DNA from: Pseudomonas viridiflava
Lineage (GTDB): Bacteria > Pseudomonadota > Gammaproteobacteria > Pseudomonadales > Pseudomonadaceae
DNA: 64,000 nucleotides
Reading direction: 5' to 3'
NCBI RefSeq assembly: GCF_900589395.1
Contig: NZ_UUIS01000023.1
Span: 1-64,000 of the forward strand
In this document: one piece after another, positions 15,412 to 24,197 of the stretch
How the letters are laid out: every line of letters begins with the position of its first letter
How positions within the stretch are numbered: position 1 is the stretch's first letter
The notes under the pieces: generated by a model
Told to the model about the DNA's origin: nothing
Database searches by the model: none
Seen by the model: the letters and a program-made list of their open reading frames with translations, nothing else
Position numbers and translations under genes: made by a program

Positions 15412-16257
15412 ATGAATAACAATACGCTTCATGTGATCTGGTTTGTACCGCCGGCTGTAGCCATTGCTGCTTCTTGGGAAGCCTCTGCAGAGGTGCAATT
15501 GCAATCACGCCAGACGTCCTCTTCCGATGAACAATTCGAAGCCCTGTCCAGCGGTGCAATGGACGCGGCCGTGACGTCGATGGACAACGTGCTGCACTGG
15601 AACCTGCGGCCCGGGCCGCAGGATTTTGTCATCGTGGCGCAGGTCGAGAGCACCACGCCTTTGAGCCTGATCGGCCGATCAAAGGTACAAGCACTTCAGG
15701 ACCTTGAGGGCGCCAGCATCCTGGTCGATGCACCCGAAAATGGTTTCGTCATTGCACTCAGGGCCCTGCTGGGTGAGGCCGGCCTGGCCAGGGATGCTTA
15801 TTCCCTGGTGCCTGTCGGGGGCGTAAAGGAGCGCTTCCAGGCGTTGGTCGACGGGCGAGGGGACGCGACGCTATTGGGCCCTCCATTCGATTCACTCGCC
15901 CTTGCCCAAGGGCTCGTGACCATTGCCGGCATTCAAGCCGCTTACCCACTGTTTCCTGGACAGGGCGTGGTCGTCAGGCGCACCACACTGCTCAACAATC
16001 CGGCCCTCAACGCCTGGATCGCCTTGCTCGCGCAGGCCGTACGTGGCATCGGGGGCAAGCTGGACAAGCTTGAGTCGGCATTGGCCAGCCAGTCCATGCC
16101 CGCCAGCGCCATCAAGGCGATGATCGACACCTTTCCGACGACCCTGGTGCCCAGCGTGCAGGGTATCGAACTGTTGATCGCGCACAGAAAACAACTGGGC
16201 CTGTTGGGGGCAGAGGCCTCTTACGCGTCGCTCGTCGATACCTCTCTGCTCAAGTGA
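15412..16257 (+). CDS. Periplasmic-binding-like protein without signal peptide
   Basis: A 281-residue protein resembling SsuA/TauA/THI5-type ABC solute-binding proteins: DEQFEALSSGAMDAAVTSMDN, LEGASILVDAPENGFV, VGGVKERFQALVDGRGDATLLGPPFD. It starts at ATG 15412 directly with the first beta strand (NTLHVIWFVPP), so there is no signal peptide and no lipobox. No ABC permease or ATPase genes adjoin it. It may be a cytoplasmic ligand-binding or enzymatic derivative serving this catabolic set. The start at 15385 would add only nine residues and no signal. Confidence 0.6.
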   Translation: MNNNTLHVIWFVPPAVAIAASWEASAEVQLQSRQTSSSDEQFEALSSGAMDAAVTSMDNVLHWNLRPGPQDFVIVAQVESTTPLSLIGRSKVQALQDLEGASILVDAPENGFVIALRALLGEAGLARDAYSLVPVGGVKERFQALVDGRGDATLLGPPFDSLALAQGLVTIAGIQAAYPLFPGQGVVVRRTTLLNNPALNAWIALLAQAVRGIGGKLDKLESALASQSMPASAIKAMIDTFPTTLVPSVQGIELLIAHRKQLGLLGAEASYASLVDTSLLK

Positions 16258-16276
16258 CTACCTCCGGAGGATATGA

Positions 16277-17257
16277 ATGAAAACATTTGCACTCGGCACC
16301 TTTTCAACGGCCCAGGATCCCTCGCGCAAGTTTGCCGGGGTGGTGGTTGACCACAAGGTGGCCAACCTTGGCGACTTGGCAAAAGAGTATGGATTTGCAG
16401 GGCTGATCGACAAAACCGTGCTGTCGCTGCTCGATGACTGGCAGCGCAGCCTTGAAGATTTGCAACAACTGGTGCACCAGGCGTCTGCGCATGACTGGAC
16501 CGATGAGCGCGAGTTGCGCTTCCATTCGCCTGTGGATCTGCCGCGTCAGGTCTTTTGCACCGGCGCCAACTACCGCAAGCATGTCGTGGACCTGACCGTT
16601 GACTCCAAGGTGGGTCCTGAAGGACTCAACGACGATGAGCTGCGGGCATGGGCCGAGGACATGATGGACAAGCGCGTGGCCCATGGCGAGCCGTACGTCT
16701 TTACCAAACCGGTCTCGGCCATTTCCGGTGCCTACGACGATCTGGTGCTGCCGCCCACCACCCGCAAGCCTGACTGGGAGCTCGAGCTGGCCGTGGTGAT
16801 CGGTCAGGAGGCTTATAACGTCAGCGAAGCCGACGCCATGAATTACGTGGCCGGTTATACCATCGTCAACGATATTTCAGCCCGTGACCTCATCCCCAGG
16901 ACAGACTACAAGATGCTGGGGACCGACTGGCTGCGCTCCAAGGGCCAGCCAGGGTTCCTGCCGATCGGTCCTTATCTGGTGCCCAGGTGCTTCATCGAAA
17001 ACCCTTATGAGCTGTCGATGAAACTGACGGTTTCGGGGGCTGTGATGCAGGACGAGACGACCGCCGACATGCTGTTCACTATCGAAAAGCAGATCGCCTA
17101 TATCACCCGTTATGCACGCCTGTTGCCCGGCGACATTATCTGCACCGGTTCGCCTGCCGGAAATGGCACTCACTACAACCGTTTCCTTGAAGCCGGCGAT
17201 GTCATGGAGGGCGCCATCACGGGCCTGGGGCATCAACGACAGAAGTGCGTCGTGTGA
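16277..17257 (+). CDS. Fumarylacetoacetate hydrolase (FAH)-family protein
   Basis: A 326-residue enzyme. The FAH core begins about residue 92 (VFCTGANYRKHVVD) and carries the metal-binding Glu pair in DWELELAVVIG and the Asp in NDISARDL; GDIICTGSPAGNG is the C-terminal loop. It probably hydrolyses a C-C bond of a ring-cleavage product or hydrates or decarboxylates a 2-oxo acid. CGGAGGA lies before the ATG; the overlapping ATG at 16273 is in another frame. A second FAH-family gene lies at 26436 under the same regulator. Confidence 0.85.
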   Translation: MKTFALGTFSTAQDPSRKFAGVVVDHKVANLGDLAKEYGFAGLIDKTVLSLLDDWQRSLEDLQQLVHQASAHDWTDERELRFHSPVDLPRQVFCTGANYRKHVVDLTVDSKVGPEGLNDDELRAWAEDMMDKRVAHGEPYVFTKPVSAISGAYDDLVLPPTTRKPDWELELAVVIGQEAYNVSEADAMNYVAGYTIVNDISARDLIPRTDYKMLGTDWLRSKGQPGFLPIGPYLVPRCFIENPYELSMKLTVSGAVMQDETTADMLFTIEKQIAYITRYARLLPGDIICTGSPAGNGTHYNRFLEAGDVMEGAITGLGHQRQKCVV

Positions 17258-17730
17258 ACGCGCCGGGGCCTGCCATGCACGCACTGATCGATAACCCTGA
17301 CCGCGCCTTGCTGGAGCGCCTGCTCGGCGAAGAAGCGTCCGATGTGGCGCTGGAAATGACCGAGCATCTCAGGCAACTGGATGTGCGCCTGGTGAAAGGA
17401 TCGCCAGGGCATCTGGAACTCAGCTTCAGGGCGTCGGGGGCAGACCTGCAAGGCAATAACGTCGTGGCGGGCGGCACGCTGATGACCATGCTCGATTACG
17501 CCATGGCCTTTGCCGTGCTCAGCCAATTGCCGGCCGGTCGTACCTGTGCCACGACCAGTATCACCGTCAATATGCAGTCCGCTGCCGGGCCTGCGCGGCT
17601 CAAGGTCATCGGGCAGGTGGACCGGGTGGGGCGGCAAGTGGCTTTTGCCCGTGCCGAGTTGCTTGACCCCGAAAGCAACAAGCGCGTGGCCAATGCGTGC
17701 GCGACATTCGCCGTGCTGGAATGCCGGTAG
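17254..17730 (+). CDS. PaaI-type hotdog thioesterase
   Basis: A 158-residue hotdog-fold protein: NNVVAGGTLMTMLDYAMAFAV is the conserved helix with the catalytic Asp, followed by TTSITVNMQSAAGPARLKVIGQV. It probably hydrolyses an aromatic or acyl-CoA thioester made in the pathway. GTG 17254 overlaps the stop of the preceding FAH gene (GTGA), implying coupling; GTG 17245 and ATG 17275 are alternatives. Confidence 0.75.
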   Translation: MNAPGPAMHALIDNPDRALLERLLGEEASDVALEMTEHLRQLDVRLVKGSPGHLELSFRASGADLQGNNVVAGGTLMTMLDYAMAFAVLSQLPAGRTCATTSITVNMQSAAGPARLKVIGQVDRVGRQVAFARAELLDPESNKRVANACATFAVLECR

Positions 17731-17751
17731 AAAGCCAAAAAATTTTAACTA

Positions 17752-17774
17752 TATACTGAACGATACGTATCGTT
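17752..17774 (+). promoter_or_regulatory. TetR-regulon site B (perfect 16-bp palindrome)
   Basis: AACGATACGTATCGTT (17759-17774) is a perfect palindrome and the clearest of the six sites. A -10-like TATACT (17752-17757) immediately precedes it, with no good -35, so a bound repressor would cover the transcription start. It stands before the cupin/BKACE operon. Confidence 0.6.
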
Positions 17775-17790
17775 TATGTGGAGTGCTGGT

Positions 17791-18330
17791 ATGAATATAA
17801 CCGCTTCTGTGCCCTACCGTCCGGTCCGCCGGATTGTGACCGGTCATAACGCACAAGGTGAGTCCATCATCGAAAGCGATGGCGTTGCATTGAATGTCGT
17901 GGCCGAGCCAGGCAAGCCGATTGCCCAGGTGCTATGGGCGACCGGACAAGGACGGGCGCCGGGCGGTGAGCCTGCACCGGCCGGGCACAAGTTTGCCTTT
18001 CACTCTGAAGGCGGGTCATTGCTGCGCATCGTGGATTTTCCGGCCGATGAAACCTACGACCAGGAAAAGCTGCTCGAATTTCTGGATCAGGAAGGCGTGC
18101 GAGACACCGCTCAGCCCAGGCACTTCTGGTTTCACAAGACGGAGTCGCTCGATTATGCCGTGGTGCTCGAAGGCGAAATCCATGCCTTGCTGGATCAGGG
18201 CGAAACCCTGATGCAGGCCGGGGACGTGCTTATCCAGCGCGCCACGAACCACAGCTGGTCCAATAAATCGGGAAAAAACTGTCGCATGCTGTTTGTGCTG
18301 ATGGCCCTGCAGGAAGGAGAGGCCTTATGA
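17791..18330 (+). CDS. Cupin-domain protein
   Basis: A 179-residue protein with a C-terminal cupin barrel: FWFHKTESLDYAVVLEGEIHALLDQGET, then DVLIQRATNHSWSNKSG, giving the two cupin motifs with His/Glu metal ligands replaced or partly kept (H-x-T-x-S and N-H-S-W). The N-terminal half, with RRIVTGHNAQGESIIESDG, is typical of a group of cupins found in aromatic degradation gene sets. It may act as an isomerase, hydratase or dioxygenase on a pathway intermediate. GGAG lies nine bases before ATG 17791. Stop overlaps the BKACE start (ATGA). Confidence 0.75.
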   Translation: MNITASVPYRPVRRIVTGHNAQGESIIESDGVALNVVAEPGKPIAQVLWATGQGRAPGGEPAPAGHKFAFHSEGGSLLRIVDFPADETYDQEKLLEFLDQEGVRDTAQPRHFWFHKTESLDYAVVLEGEIHALLDQGETLMQAGDVLIQRATNHSWSNKSGKNCRMLFVLMALQEGEAL

Positions 18331-19253
18331 GAAAGGCAATTATCACCGCGGCCATTACCGGCGGCGCCCACACACCCTCGATGTCGCCTTACTTGCCCGT
18401 CACGCCTGATGAGATCGCCCAACAGGCCATCGATGCCGTGCACGCCGGGGCGGCCATTGTCCATCTGCATGCGCGCAACCCTGAAGACGGGCGCCCGACC
18501 GGCAGCCCTGAAATGTTCAGGCAGTTCGTCAGCCGTATCAAGCAGCAGACCGATGCCATCGTGAATATCTCCACCGGCGGCGGTGGCCCCGGCATGCCGA
18601 TCAATGAGCGCGCGGCCGCCGGCATCGAGCTGCAGCCGGAGATGTGCTCATTGAACATGGGGTCTATCAACCTCAACCTTTCCGAAATGGCCAGGAAGCA
18701 AAGGGACTGGAAGTACGACTGGGAGGTGCAGCACCTTGAGGCCACCAAGGACCTGGTGTTCAAGAATACCTATGCCGACATCGAATGGATCCTTGAAACC
18801 ATCGGCAGCACAGGCACCCGCTTCGAATTTGAATGCTATGACGTCAGCCATCTGTACACGCTGAAGTATTTTCTGGATCAGGGCCTGGTGAAGCCGCCGC
18901 TGTTCATCCAGACCATTTTCGGCCTGCGCGGGGCCATTGGTTCGCATGCCGAAGACGTCCTGCATCAGAAACGCACGGCCGACAGGCTGTTTGGCGATCA
19001 GTATCACTGGTCGGTGCTGGGCGCCGGCAAGGATCAGATTCCCCTGGCCACCCTCAGTGCGCTACTGGGCGGCAATGTACGGGTAGGGCTTGAAGACAGC
19101 CTTTACATCGGTCGTGGCGAGCTGGCTGTATCCAATGCTGCCCAGGTGCGCAAGATTCGCGAGATTCTCGAAGGGCTGGGCATTGAAATTGCGACCCCGA
19201 CCGAGGCGCGTGAAATGCTTGCGCTCAAAGGGCGAGACAATACTGCTTTTTGA
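18327..19253 (+). CDS. Beta-keto acid cleavage enzyme (BKACE, DUF849)
   Basis: A 308-residue zinc enzyme of the Kce/BKACE family: KAIITAAITGGAHTPSMSP at the N-terminus, zinc ligands in IVHLHARNPEDG, the GGGGPG loop, and VGLEDSLYIGRG near the C-terminus. Family members condense a beta-keto acid with acetyl-CoA and yield acetoacetate (or acetoacetyl-CoA) plus a new CoA thioester. This suggests that a side chain of the substrate reaches a beta-keto acid. Coupled to the cupin gene by ATGA overlap. Confidence 0.88.
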   Translation: MRKAIITAAITGGAHTPSMSPYLPVTPDEIAQQAIDAVHAGAAIVHLHARNPEDGRPTGSPEMFRQFVSRIKQQTDAIVNISTGGGGPGMPINERAAAGIELQPEMCSLNMGSINLNLSEMARKQRDWKYDWEVQHLEATKDLVFKNTYADIEWILETIGSTGTRFEFECYDVSHLYTLKYFLDQGLVKPPLFIQTIFGLRGAIGSHAEDVLHQKRTADRLFGDQYHWSVLGAGKDQIPLATLSALLGGNVRVGLEDSLYIGRGELAVSNAAQVRKIREILEGLGIEIATPTEAREMLALKGRDNTAF

Positions 19254-19278
19254 CGTGCGTGCTGCCGACCGGTTTATT

Positions 19279-19297
19279 GCCGGCCCTGCGGGCCGGC
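19279..19297. terminator. Terminator between BKACE and tetR genes
   Basis: Perfect 8-bp GC-rich stem GCCGGCCC/GGGCCGGC with a TGC loop in the 48-bp gap between convergent genes, followed by GCTTT on the plus strand. Probably bidirectional. Confidence 0.6.
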
Positions 19298-19301
19298 GCT
19301 T

Positions 19302-19919
19302 TCAAGCCTGTGAGTCAGGAACACCGAGCAAATGATAGACATAGGCGATATGCGACGTGGCAAATTGCTCGTCCAGCGGTGCATGGCCGAGCATGAGCCT
19401 CATGTAGACCGCGCCATAGATCACGTCCATGAGGATTTCTATGTTGGTATCGGCTGCGATCTCGCCTGTCGCTTTCCAGTCTTCGAGAATTTCGCGAACC
19501 ACGGCACGGCGACCGTAATGAAAGCGCTCACGGAAAGCGCGCAGGATCGAAGGGTCCGACTGGCCCTCGGCAATGATCTGGGCCACCAGGCGTCCGGGCC
19601 AGCCCGCGTATTGCTCGACCAGCGAGCGGAAGTGATAGGCCAGCGCATCCTTGGGCGCCAGCTCACGGGGCACCGTGGTCTTGACCAGGTGGTTCTCCAT
19701 GAATGCGTCGATGACAATCAGCGCCTTGGAGTCCCACCATCGATAAATGGTCGCCTTGCTGACGCCGGCTTCGCGTGCGATTGCCTCGATCGAGATGGCT
19801 TGGATCGACTTTTCCTGAAGAAGCAATATGGTCGCGTCGAGTATCTGGCGACGCGTCGCTTCGCTGCGAGGACGGCCGACGGCTGATTTTTCGTTCGATG
19901 CCATCTTGTTAACCTGCAT
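19302..19919 (-). CDS. TetR/AcrR-family regulator of the aromatic island
   Basis: A 205-residue regulator: the HTH spans residues ~20-65 (RRQILDATILLLQEKSIQAI, EAIAREAGVSKATIYRWWDSKA) with a C-terminal helical effector domain. ATG 19919 is preferred since AAGGA lies seven bases upstream. It sits in the middle of the island, and sites similar to ACGATACGTATCG occur near its own start (19984-19996) and before five surrounding transcription units. I infer that it is the local repressor, released by a pathway intermediate. Confidence 0.85.
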   Translation of the reverse strand: MQVNKMASNEKSAVGRPRSEATRRQILDATILLLQEKSIQAISIEAIAREAGVSKATIYRWWDSKALIVIDAFMENHLVKTTVPRELAPKDALAYHFRSLVEQYAGWPGRLVAQIIAEGQSDPSILRAFRERFHYGRRAVVREILEDWKATGEIAADTNIEILMDVIYGAVYMRLMLGHAPLDEQFATSHIAYVYHLLGVPDSQA

Positions 19920-19983
19920 GACGGATCCTTTCACGTTGACTGTTCTGCACCTGTTCGTTACGGCAGCCTGGGGCAGGGTGCAT

Positions 19984-19996
19984 ACGAAACGTGTCG
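19984..19996. promoter_or_regulatory. TetR-regulon site F (autoregulation)
   Basis: ACGAAACGTGTCG matches ACGATACGTATCG at 11 of 13 positions, 65 bp upstream of the tetR start. The 338-bp gap up to 20258 also holds the hairpin TGTTGCT-GAATG-AGCAACA (20091-20109) and site C; no gene is visible in it. Confidence 0.45.
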
Positions 19997-20129
19997 GTCA
20001 GTATATTTTCAATGCCAGAAACTTGCTATGACAGTGCCATGGGCGCTGCCGATCGTTCCTGAACTTTAGGCTCTTTGGAAGAACAGAGGCTGTTGCTGAA
20101 TGAGCAACAAAAGCAGTGTAGCAAACCCC

Positions 20130-20158
20130 TTTACAAAACGATACGGTCCGTTTAGATT
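20130..20158 (+). promoter_or_regulatory. Promoter with TetR-regulon site C
   Basis: TTTACA (20130-20135) and TAGATT (20153-20158) are 17 bp apart, and the spacer is filled by the imperfect palindrome AAACGATACGGTCCGTTT (20136-20153; 10 of 13 core matches). It would drive the dioxygenase, ferredoxin and channel genes. Confidence 0.55.
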
Positions 20159-20257
20159 TGGTTTCAGTCTTTCAGTGCTGATCCGCAGTGATTCAGCGCG
20201 TACCACCGGGCCGAAACCGGCACCCGGCAAGATGAACACAATAACAAAGGTGATCGA

Positions 20258-21190
20258 ATGAATATCGTAGGTCCGGACAGGCTGGTCTTTGGTGTAGACG
20301 ATGTGGCGCTTTGTGAGCGATTCCTGGTGGATTATGGCTTGCAGGCTGTTGGCAATGGGCGCTTCGAAGCGCTCGATGGCACGGGCGTGGAAATCAGGCA
20401 TCGCAACGACCCTGACTTACCAGCGTGGGAACTGCCCACCAGCAATATGCTGCGCAAGACCGTCTATGGCGTCAGTGATGCTTCAGTGCTTGAACAGATC
20501 AAGCGTGAATTCGAAGGCGAGCGTGAGGTCAAGGTGCTGGCTGACGGCTCGCTGGAGCTGGTGGACGACCTGGGCTTTGCCCTGGGCTTTCAGGTGACGG
20601 TGCGCAGACCGATCAATCTTCCTGCCGAGGCTATCAATGCGCCGGGCGACATTCGTCGTCCTGCCAACACCACCGGCGTGCCTTCGGATGTTGCCACGCC
20701 CCTGGTGGCGCGCCCGCGCACACTGTCGCACGTGGTGTATTTCGTGCCCGATTCCGAAAAGGCCGAAGCGTTCTATACCCGCCGCCTGGGCTTCAAGCTG
20801 ACCGACAAGTTCGTCGGGATGGGGCCGTTCCTGCGCCCTGCCGGGACATTCGATCATCACACGCTGTTCTTTATCCAGACCCCGCCCCACCTGCAAGGGT
20901 GCGAACATTTCACCTTCCACATGGGGGGGCCTACCGAGGTGCTCAGCGCCGGCTATGCGTTCGTCAACAAAGGCTATGAATCCTTCTGGGGCCCCGGACG
21001 CCATCGCTTTGGCTCGAACTGGTTCTGGTACTTCAATACGCCGCTGGGCTGCCATATCGAGTACGACGCCGACATGGACCAACACGATGATGAATGGACA
21101 CCTCGTGTGGCACCTGGCGTCATCGATAACTCGCAGATCTTCCTGTTCCATTGGCGCGAACAATGGGCGCCCGGTGGCAAGCCCGGCTGA
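20258..21190 (+). CDS. Type I extradiol dioxygenase (VOC family)
   Basis: A 310-residue, two-domain vicinal-oxygen-chelate protein. The N-terminal domain (residues 1-115) is catalytically empty; the C-terminal domain (155-290) has probable Fe(II) ligands H158 (TLSHVVYF), H217 (GCEHFTF) and E268 (CHIEYDADMD), with spacing close to that of BphC. H201 and H221 may be active-site acid/base residues. It should cleave a catechol-type ring next to the hydroxyls. It heads a probable operon with the Rieske ferredoxin and outer-membrane channel, and its promoter carries TetR site C. The natural substrate is unknown. Confidence 0.82.
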   Translation: MNIVGPDRLVFGVDDVALCERFLVDYGLQAVGNGRFEALDGTGVEIRHRNDPDLPAWELPTSNMLRKTVYGVSDASVLEQIKREFEGEREVKVLADGSLELVDDLGFALGFQVTVRRPINLPAEAINAPGDIRRPANTTGVPSDVATPLVARPRTLSHVVYFVPDSEKAEAFYTRRLGFKLTDKFVGMGPFLRPAGTFDHHTLFFIQTPPHLQGCEHFTFHMGGPTEVLSAGYAFVNKGYESFWGPGRHRFGSNWFWYFNTPLGCHIEYDADMDQHDDEWTPRVAPGVIDNSQIFLFHWREQWAPGGKPG

Positions 21191-21198
21191 TCGATGCC

Positions 21199-21564
21199 AT
21201 GCAGGCGTTATCGACCCGCTACAGCGTTTGCCTTATCAGCGATCTTCCAGAAGGGCAGTCAAAAGGATTCCGATTGTCTGCCTTTGGGCCGGACGACTTT
21301 TTCCTGGTCAATCAGGCCGGTGTGATCCATGGCTATCGCAACTCGTGCCCGCACTGGCCCGGCGCGACCTTGCCACTGAAAAGAGGTGACTACCTGGATG
21401 AGTCGGCTCGCTACATCGTGTGCCACGGACATAACGCCCTGTTCGAAATTGAAACGGGGCGGTGTATCAGCGGGCCTTGCCTGGGCGAGCGGCTGACGCC
21501 CTTGACCATTGAAGTCGATCAGTCAGGCACTGTTTTTATTCTCACACATACTGCATCGCTCTGA
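21199..21564 (+). CDS. Rieske 2Fe-2S ferredoxin-like protein
   Basis: A 121-residue single-domain Rieske protein with ligands C50, H52, C75 and H78 (SCPHWPGA; VCHGHNALFE) and the usual TGRCISGPC loop. ATG 21199, eight bases after the dioxygenase stop, is taken as the start. It may supply electrons to an oxygenase of the pathway, or keep the extradiol dioxygenase iron reduced as XylT-type ferredoxins do; the second idea fits the gene order but is inference. Confidence 0.82.
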   Translation: MQALSTRYSVCLISDLPEGQSKGFRLSAFGPDDFFLVNQAGVIHGYRNSCPHWPGATLPLKRGDYLDESARYIVCHGHNALFEIETGRCISGPCLGERLTPLTIEVDQSGTVFILTHTASL

Positions 21565-21649
21565 ATGTTCTGTTCTGCGGCCAGCACACAACCGTGTGCC
21601 GGCGCCGCTTCACCCTGCATGAAAACAAAAACAATAAAGGATGTGCCTC

Positions 21650-22552
21650 ATGAACAATACCGGTGTCTTCAAACTTGCTGTTTGTCTCATCAGTGCGGTG
21701 GTGGCTGCTCGTGCGCAGGCCCTCGAAGGGGGAACGTCCAGTTACCCGTCGGGTGTCGTGACCGTCATGAGCGGGGCCATTGGCGCGCCCGGTGAAACCC
21801 ACCTGTACAGTTACAACAAACTGATCGATATCAACTCGGTTCGCGACGGCCAGGGCGACAAGGTCTTTCCCAAGGCCAGCGGCAAGATCCATGCGCATGC
21901 GTTGCGGTTGGTGCATACCCTCGACGGGCCGCAGTTTCTGGGCGCCAATGTCTCACTGCAGGCGGCTCTGCCCTATGTAGACGGGCATATCGACATTCCG
22001 GCGCTCGGCCCGTATGGGCGCGGCTCTTCGGACGGCATGGGCGACCCGATGTTTGGTTTTCTGCTCAGTTGGGCGTCACCGCGGTACTTGCAGAACATTG
22101 ACATTGAACTTATCCAGCCATGGGGCAAGTACGATGAACATGAACTGGTTAATCCCGGCAACAATACGCGAGCGCTTTATATGGGGTACGCCTTTACCTG
22201 GTTTGCCGCCGAAAAGCTGGAAGTGAGTTCCAAGATCAGTGCCAACTACAGTTTTGAGAACAAGGCCACTGACTATCAGTCCGGTATCCAGGTCGTTGCT
22301 GACTACGGCCTTAACTACCGGATCGGTCAGAACTGGCTGGCGGGTATTGGCGGCTTCGTGGCGACTCAGTTAAATGATGATCAATCCCACGGGCAGGACA
22401 TCGGTAATCGTACCCGCTCGACCAAGATAGGCCCGCAAGTCGGGTATGGCAGTCGGGACTGGGGGTTTGTCGCGGCGTACCAGAAAGATGTGTATGCCCG
22501 TAATACCTCGGGTGGCGATACCCTGATGCTCAATGGATTCGTCAAGTTCTAG
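21650..22552 (+). CDS. Outer-membrane channel of the phenol-degradation MetA-pathway family
   Basis: A 300-residue protein with a signal peptide (FKLAVCLISAVVAARAQA, cleavage before LEGG) and a mature part rich in alternating strands ending in NGFVKF, an aromatic C-terminus typical of outer-membrane barrels. The GTSSYPSGV opening and WGKYDEHELVNPGNNTRAL segment match the MetA-pathway-of-phenol-degradation family. It probably admits the hydrophobic substrate. AAAGGA lies eight bases before ATG 21650. Last gene of the operon; a terminator follows. Confidence 0.75.
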   Translation: MNNTGVFKLAVCLISAVVAARAQALEGGTSSYPSGVVTVMSGAIGAPGETHLYSYNKLIDINSVRDGQGDKVFPKASGKIHAHALRLVHTLDGPQFLGANVSLQAALPYVDGHIDIPALGPYGRGSSDGMGDPMFGFLLSWASPRYLQNIDIELIQPWGKYDEHELVNPGNNTRALYMGYAFTWFAAEKLEVSSKISANYSFENKATDYQSGIQVVADYGLNYRIGQNWLAGIGGFVATQLNDDQSHGQDIGNRTRSTKIGPQVGYGSRDWGFVAAYQKDVYARNTSGGDTLMLNGFVKF

Positions 22553-22567
22553 GTTTGAACGGTCCGA

Positions 22568-22597
22568 AACGCCTGGCCTTATGGTCAGGCGTTTTTT
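22568..22597 (+). terminator. Rho-independent terminator
   Basis: AACGCCTG/CAGGCGTT stem, extended inward by GCC/GGT around a TTAT loop, followed by six T residues. It ends the dioxygenase-ferredoxin-channel operon. Confidence 0.85.
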
Positions 22598-22683
22598 GTC
22601 ATGCCTGAACAATAGCGTTCCGGCGGCTCGTCATGTCCGTGTAGCAATAGGGAAGGGGCGGCAGAGAAGAAGGTGCAGCAAAT

Positions 22684-22710
22684 GGCCCGGCAGCAGAGCA
22701 CTGCCGGGCC
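22684..22710 (-). terminator. Hairpin downstream of the ALDH gene
   Basis: Perfect 10-bp stem GGCCCGGCAG/CTGCCGGGCC with a 7-base loop, seven bases beyond the minus-strand aldehyde dehydrogenase stop. It lacks a T-run on the minus strand, so termination is probable rather than sure. Confidence 0.5.
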
Positions 22711-22716
22711 TTGAGG

Positions 22717-24186
22717 TCAGAGCCCTCCAAGGGCCACGTATTTGATTTCCAGATAGTCCTCTATACCGTACAGGGAGCCTTCACGGCCCAGGCCGGACGC
22801 CTTGACGCCGCCAAACGGTGCGACCTCCGTAGAGATGATGCCCTCGTTGACGCCGATCATGCCCACTTCCAGGCCCTCGATGACGCGGAAGATGGTCCCG
22901 ACATCGCGCGCATAGACATAGGCCGCCAGGCCAAAGGGCGTGTCGTTGGCCATGGCCAGCGCCTCCTGCTCTGATGTGAAGCGAAACAGCGGCGCTACCG
23001 GCCCGAAGGTTTCGTCACTGAACACCAGGGCTTCGCGTGGCACATCAATCAGCACGGTCGGCTCGAAGAAACTGCCCCCCAAGGCATGCCGCTGGCCGCC
23101 GGCAATGACCCGGGCGCCCTTGCTCACGGCATCGGCAATGTGTTCTTCCACCTTCAATACGGCCGCTTCATTGATCAGCGGTCCCTGCACCACGCCTTCG
23201 TGCATGCCATCGCCAACCTGGAGGGCTGCGGTGGCTTCGGCCAGCTTGCTGGCAAATGCGTCGTAAATGCCGGCCTGGACCAGGATCCGGTTGGCCGCGA
23301 CACAGGCCTGGCCGGTATTGCGGTATTTGGCGGCCAGCGCGCCCTTGACGGCGGCATCGACATCGGCGTCATCGAAGACGATAAAGGGCGCGTTACCGCC
23401 CAGTTCCATGCTGGTCTTCTTGATGGTCGGCGCGCACTGGGCGAGCAACTGAGCGCCCACTTCGGTCGAACCGGTGAACGACAGCTTGCGTACGGCCGGA
23501 TGGGCTGTAAGCTCGCCGCCGATCGCCTGCGCCGAGCCGGTGACCACATTACAGACGCCTGCCGGCAGGCCGGCACGCTCGGCCAGCACGGCAAGTGCCA
23601 AGGCTGACAACGGGGTCTGGCTGGCCGGCTTGATCACCCCTGCGCAGCCCACGGCCCAGCCGGGACCCGCCTTGCGCGTGATCATTGCCGCCGGGAAGTT
23701 CCACGGCGTGATGGCGGCAAAGACGCCGATCGGGGCCTTCTGCACCAGAATCTGCCGGCCGTGCGCATTCTGCGGAATGATGTCGCCGTAGACCCGCTTG
23801 GCCTCTTCGGCAAACCACTCGATGAAGCCTGCGGCATAGAGGATTTCACCCCGCGACTCGACCAGGGGCTTGCCTTGCTCGGCCGTCATGATCGTGGCCA
23901 GATCGTCCAGGTTTTCCAGCATCAGGTCGTAGAGCGTGCGCAGCACCCTGGCCCGCTCCTTGGGCAGTGCCTTGCGCCATCCCTGCATGGCGCGCTCGGC
24001 CGCTTCGATGGCCCGGCGGGTTTCGTCCGCGCCACCCTTGGGCACGCTTGCCACCCACTCGCCGGTGGCCGGGTTTCTTACTTCGAGGGTCTGGCCGCTG
24101 TCGGCCTGTACCCATTGTCCGTCGATCAGCATGGCCTGGCGCAGCAGGTCCGGGTCCTTGAGGGGCAGCGTGACTGTCGTGGTCAT
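22717..24186 (-). CDS. NAD(P)-dependent aldehyde dehydrogenase (succinate-semialdehyde dehydrogenase-like)
   Basis: A 489-residue cytoplasmic enzyme. Key motifs are TPWNFPAAMITRKAGPG, MELGGNAPFIVFDDAD with the general-base Glu, and NTGQACVAANR with the catalytic Cys. The closest recognised type is GabD/SSADH. Here it probably oxidises the aldehyde released by the DapA-family aldolase encoded just upstream, a partnership like NahE-NahF. The start at 24186 has AGGA eight bases away; GTG 24201 would overlap the stop of the preceding gene. Last gene of a three-gene minus-strand operon. Confidence 0.85.
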   Translation of the reverse strand: MTTTVTLPLKDPDLLRQAMLIDGQWVQADSGQTLEVRNPATGEWVASVPKGGADETRRAIEAAERAMQGWRKALPKERARVLRTLYDLMLENLDDLATIMTAEQGKPLVESRGEILYAAGFIEWFAEEAKRVYGDIIPQNAHGRQILVQKAPIGVFAAITPWNFPAAMITRKAGPGWAVGCAGVIKPASQTPLSALALAVLAERAGLPAGVCNVVTGSAQAIGGELTAHPAVRKLSFTGSTEVGAQLLAQCAPTIKKTSMELGGNAPFIVFDDADVDAAVKGALAAKYRNTGQACVAANRILVQAGIYDAFASKLAEATAALQVGDGMHEGVVQGPLINEAAVLKVEEHIADAVSKGARVIAGGQRHALGGSFFEPTVLIDVPREALVFSDETFGPVAPLFRFTSEQEALAMANDTPFGLAAYVYARDVGTIFRVIEGLEVGMIGVNEGIISTEVAPFGGVKASGLGREGSLYGIEDYLEIKYVALGGL

Positions 24187-24197
24187 GGTCATGGTCC

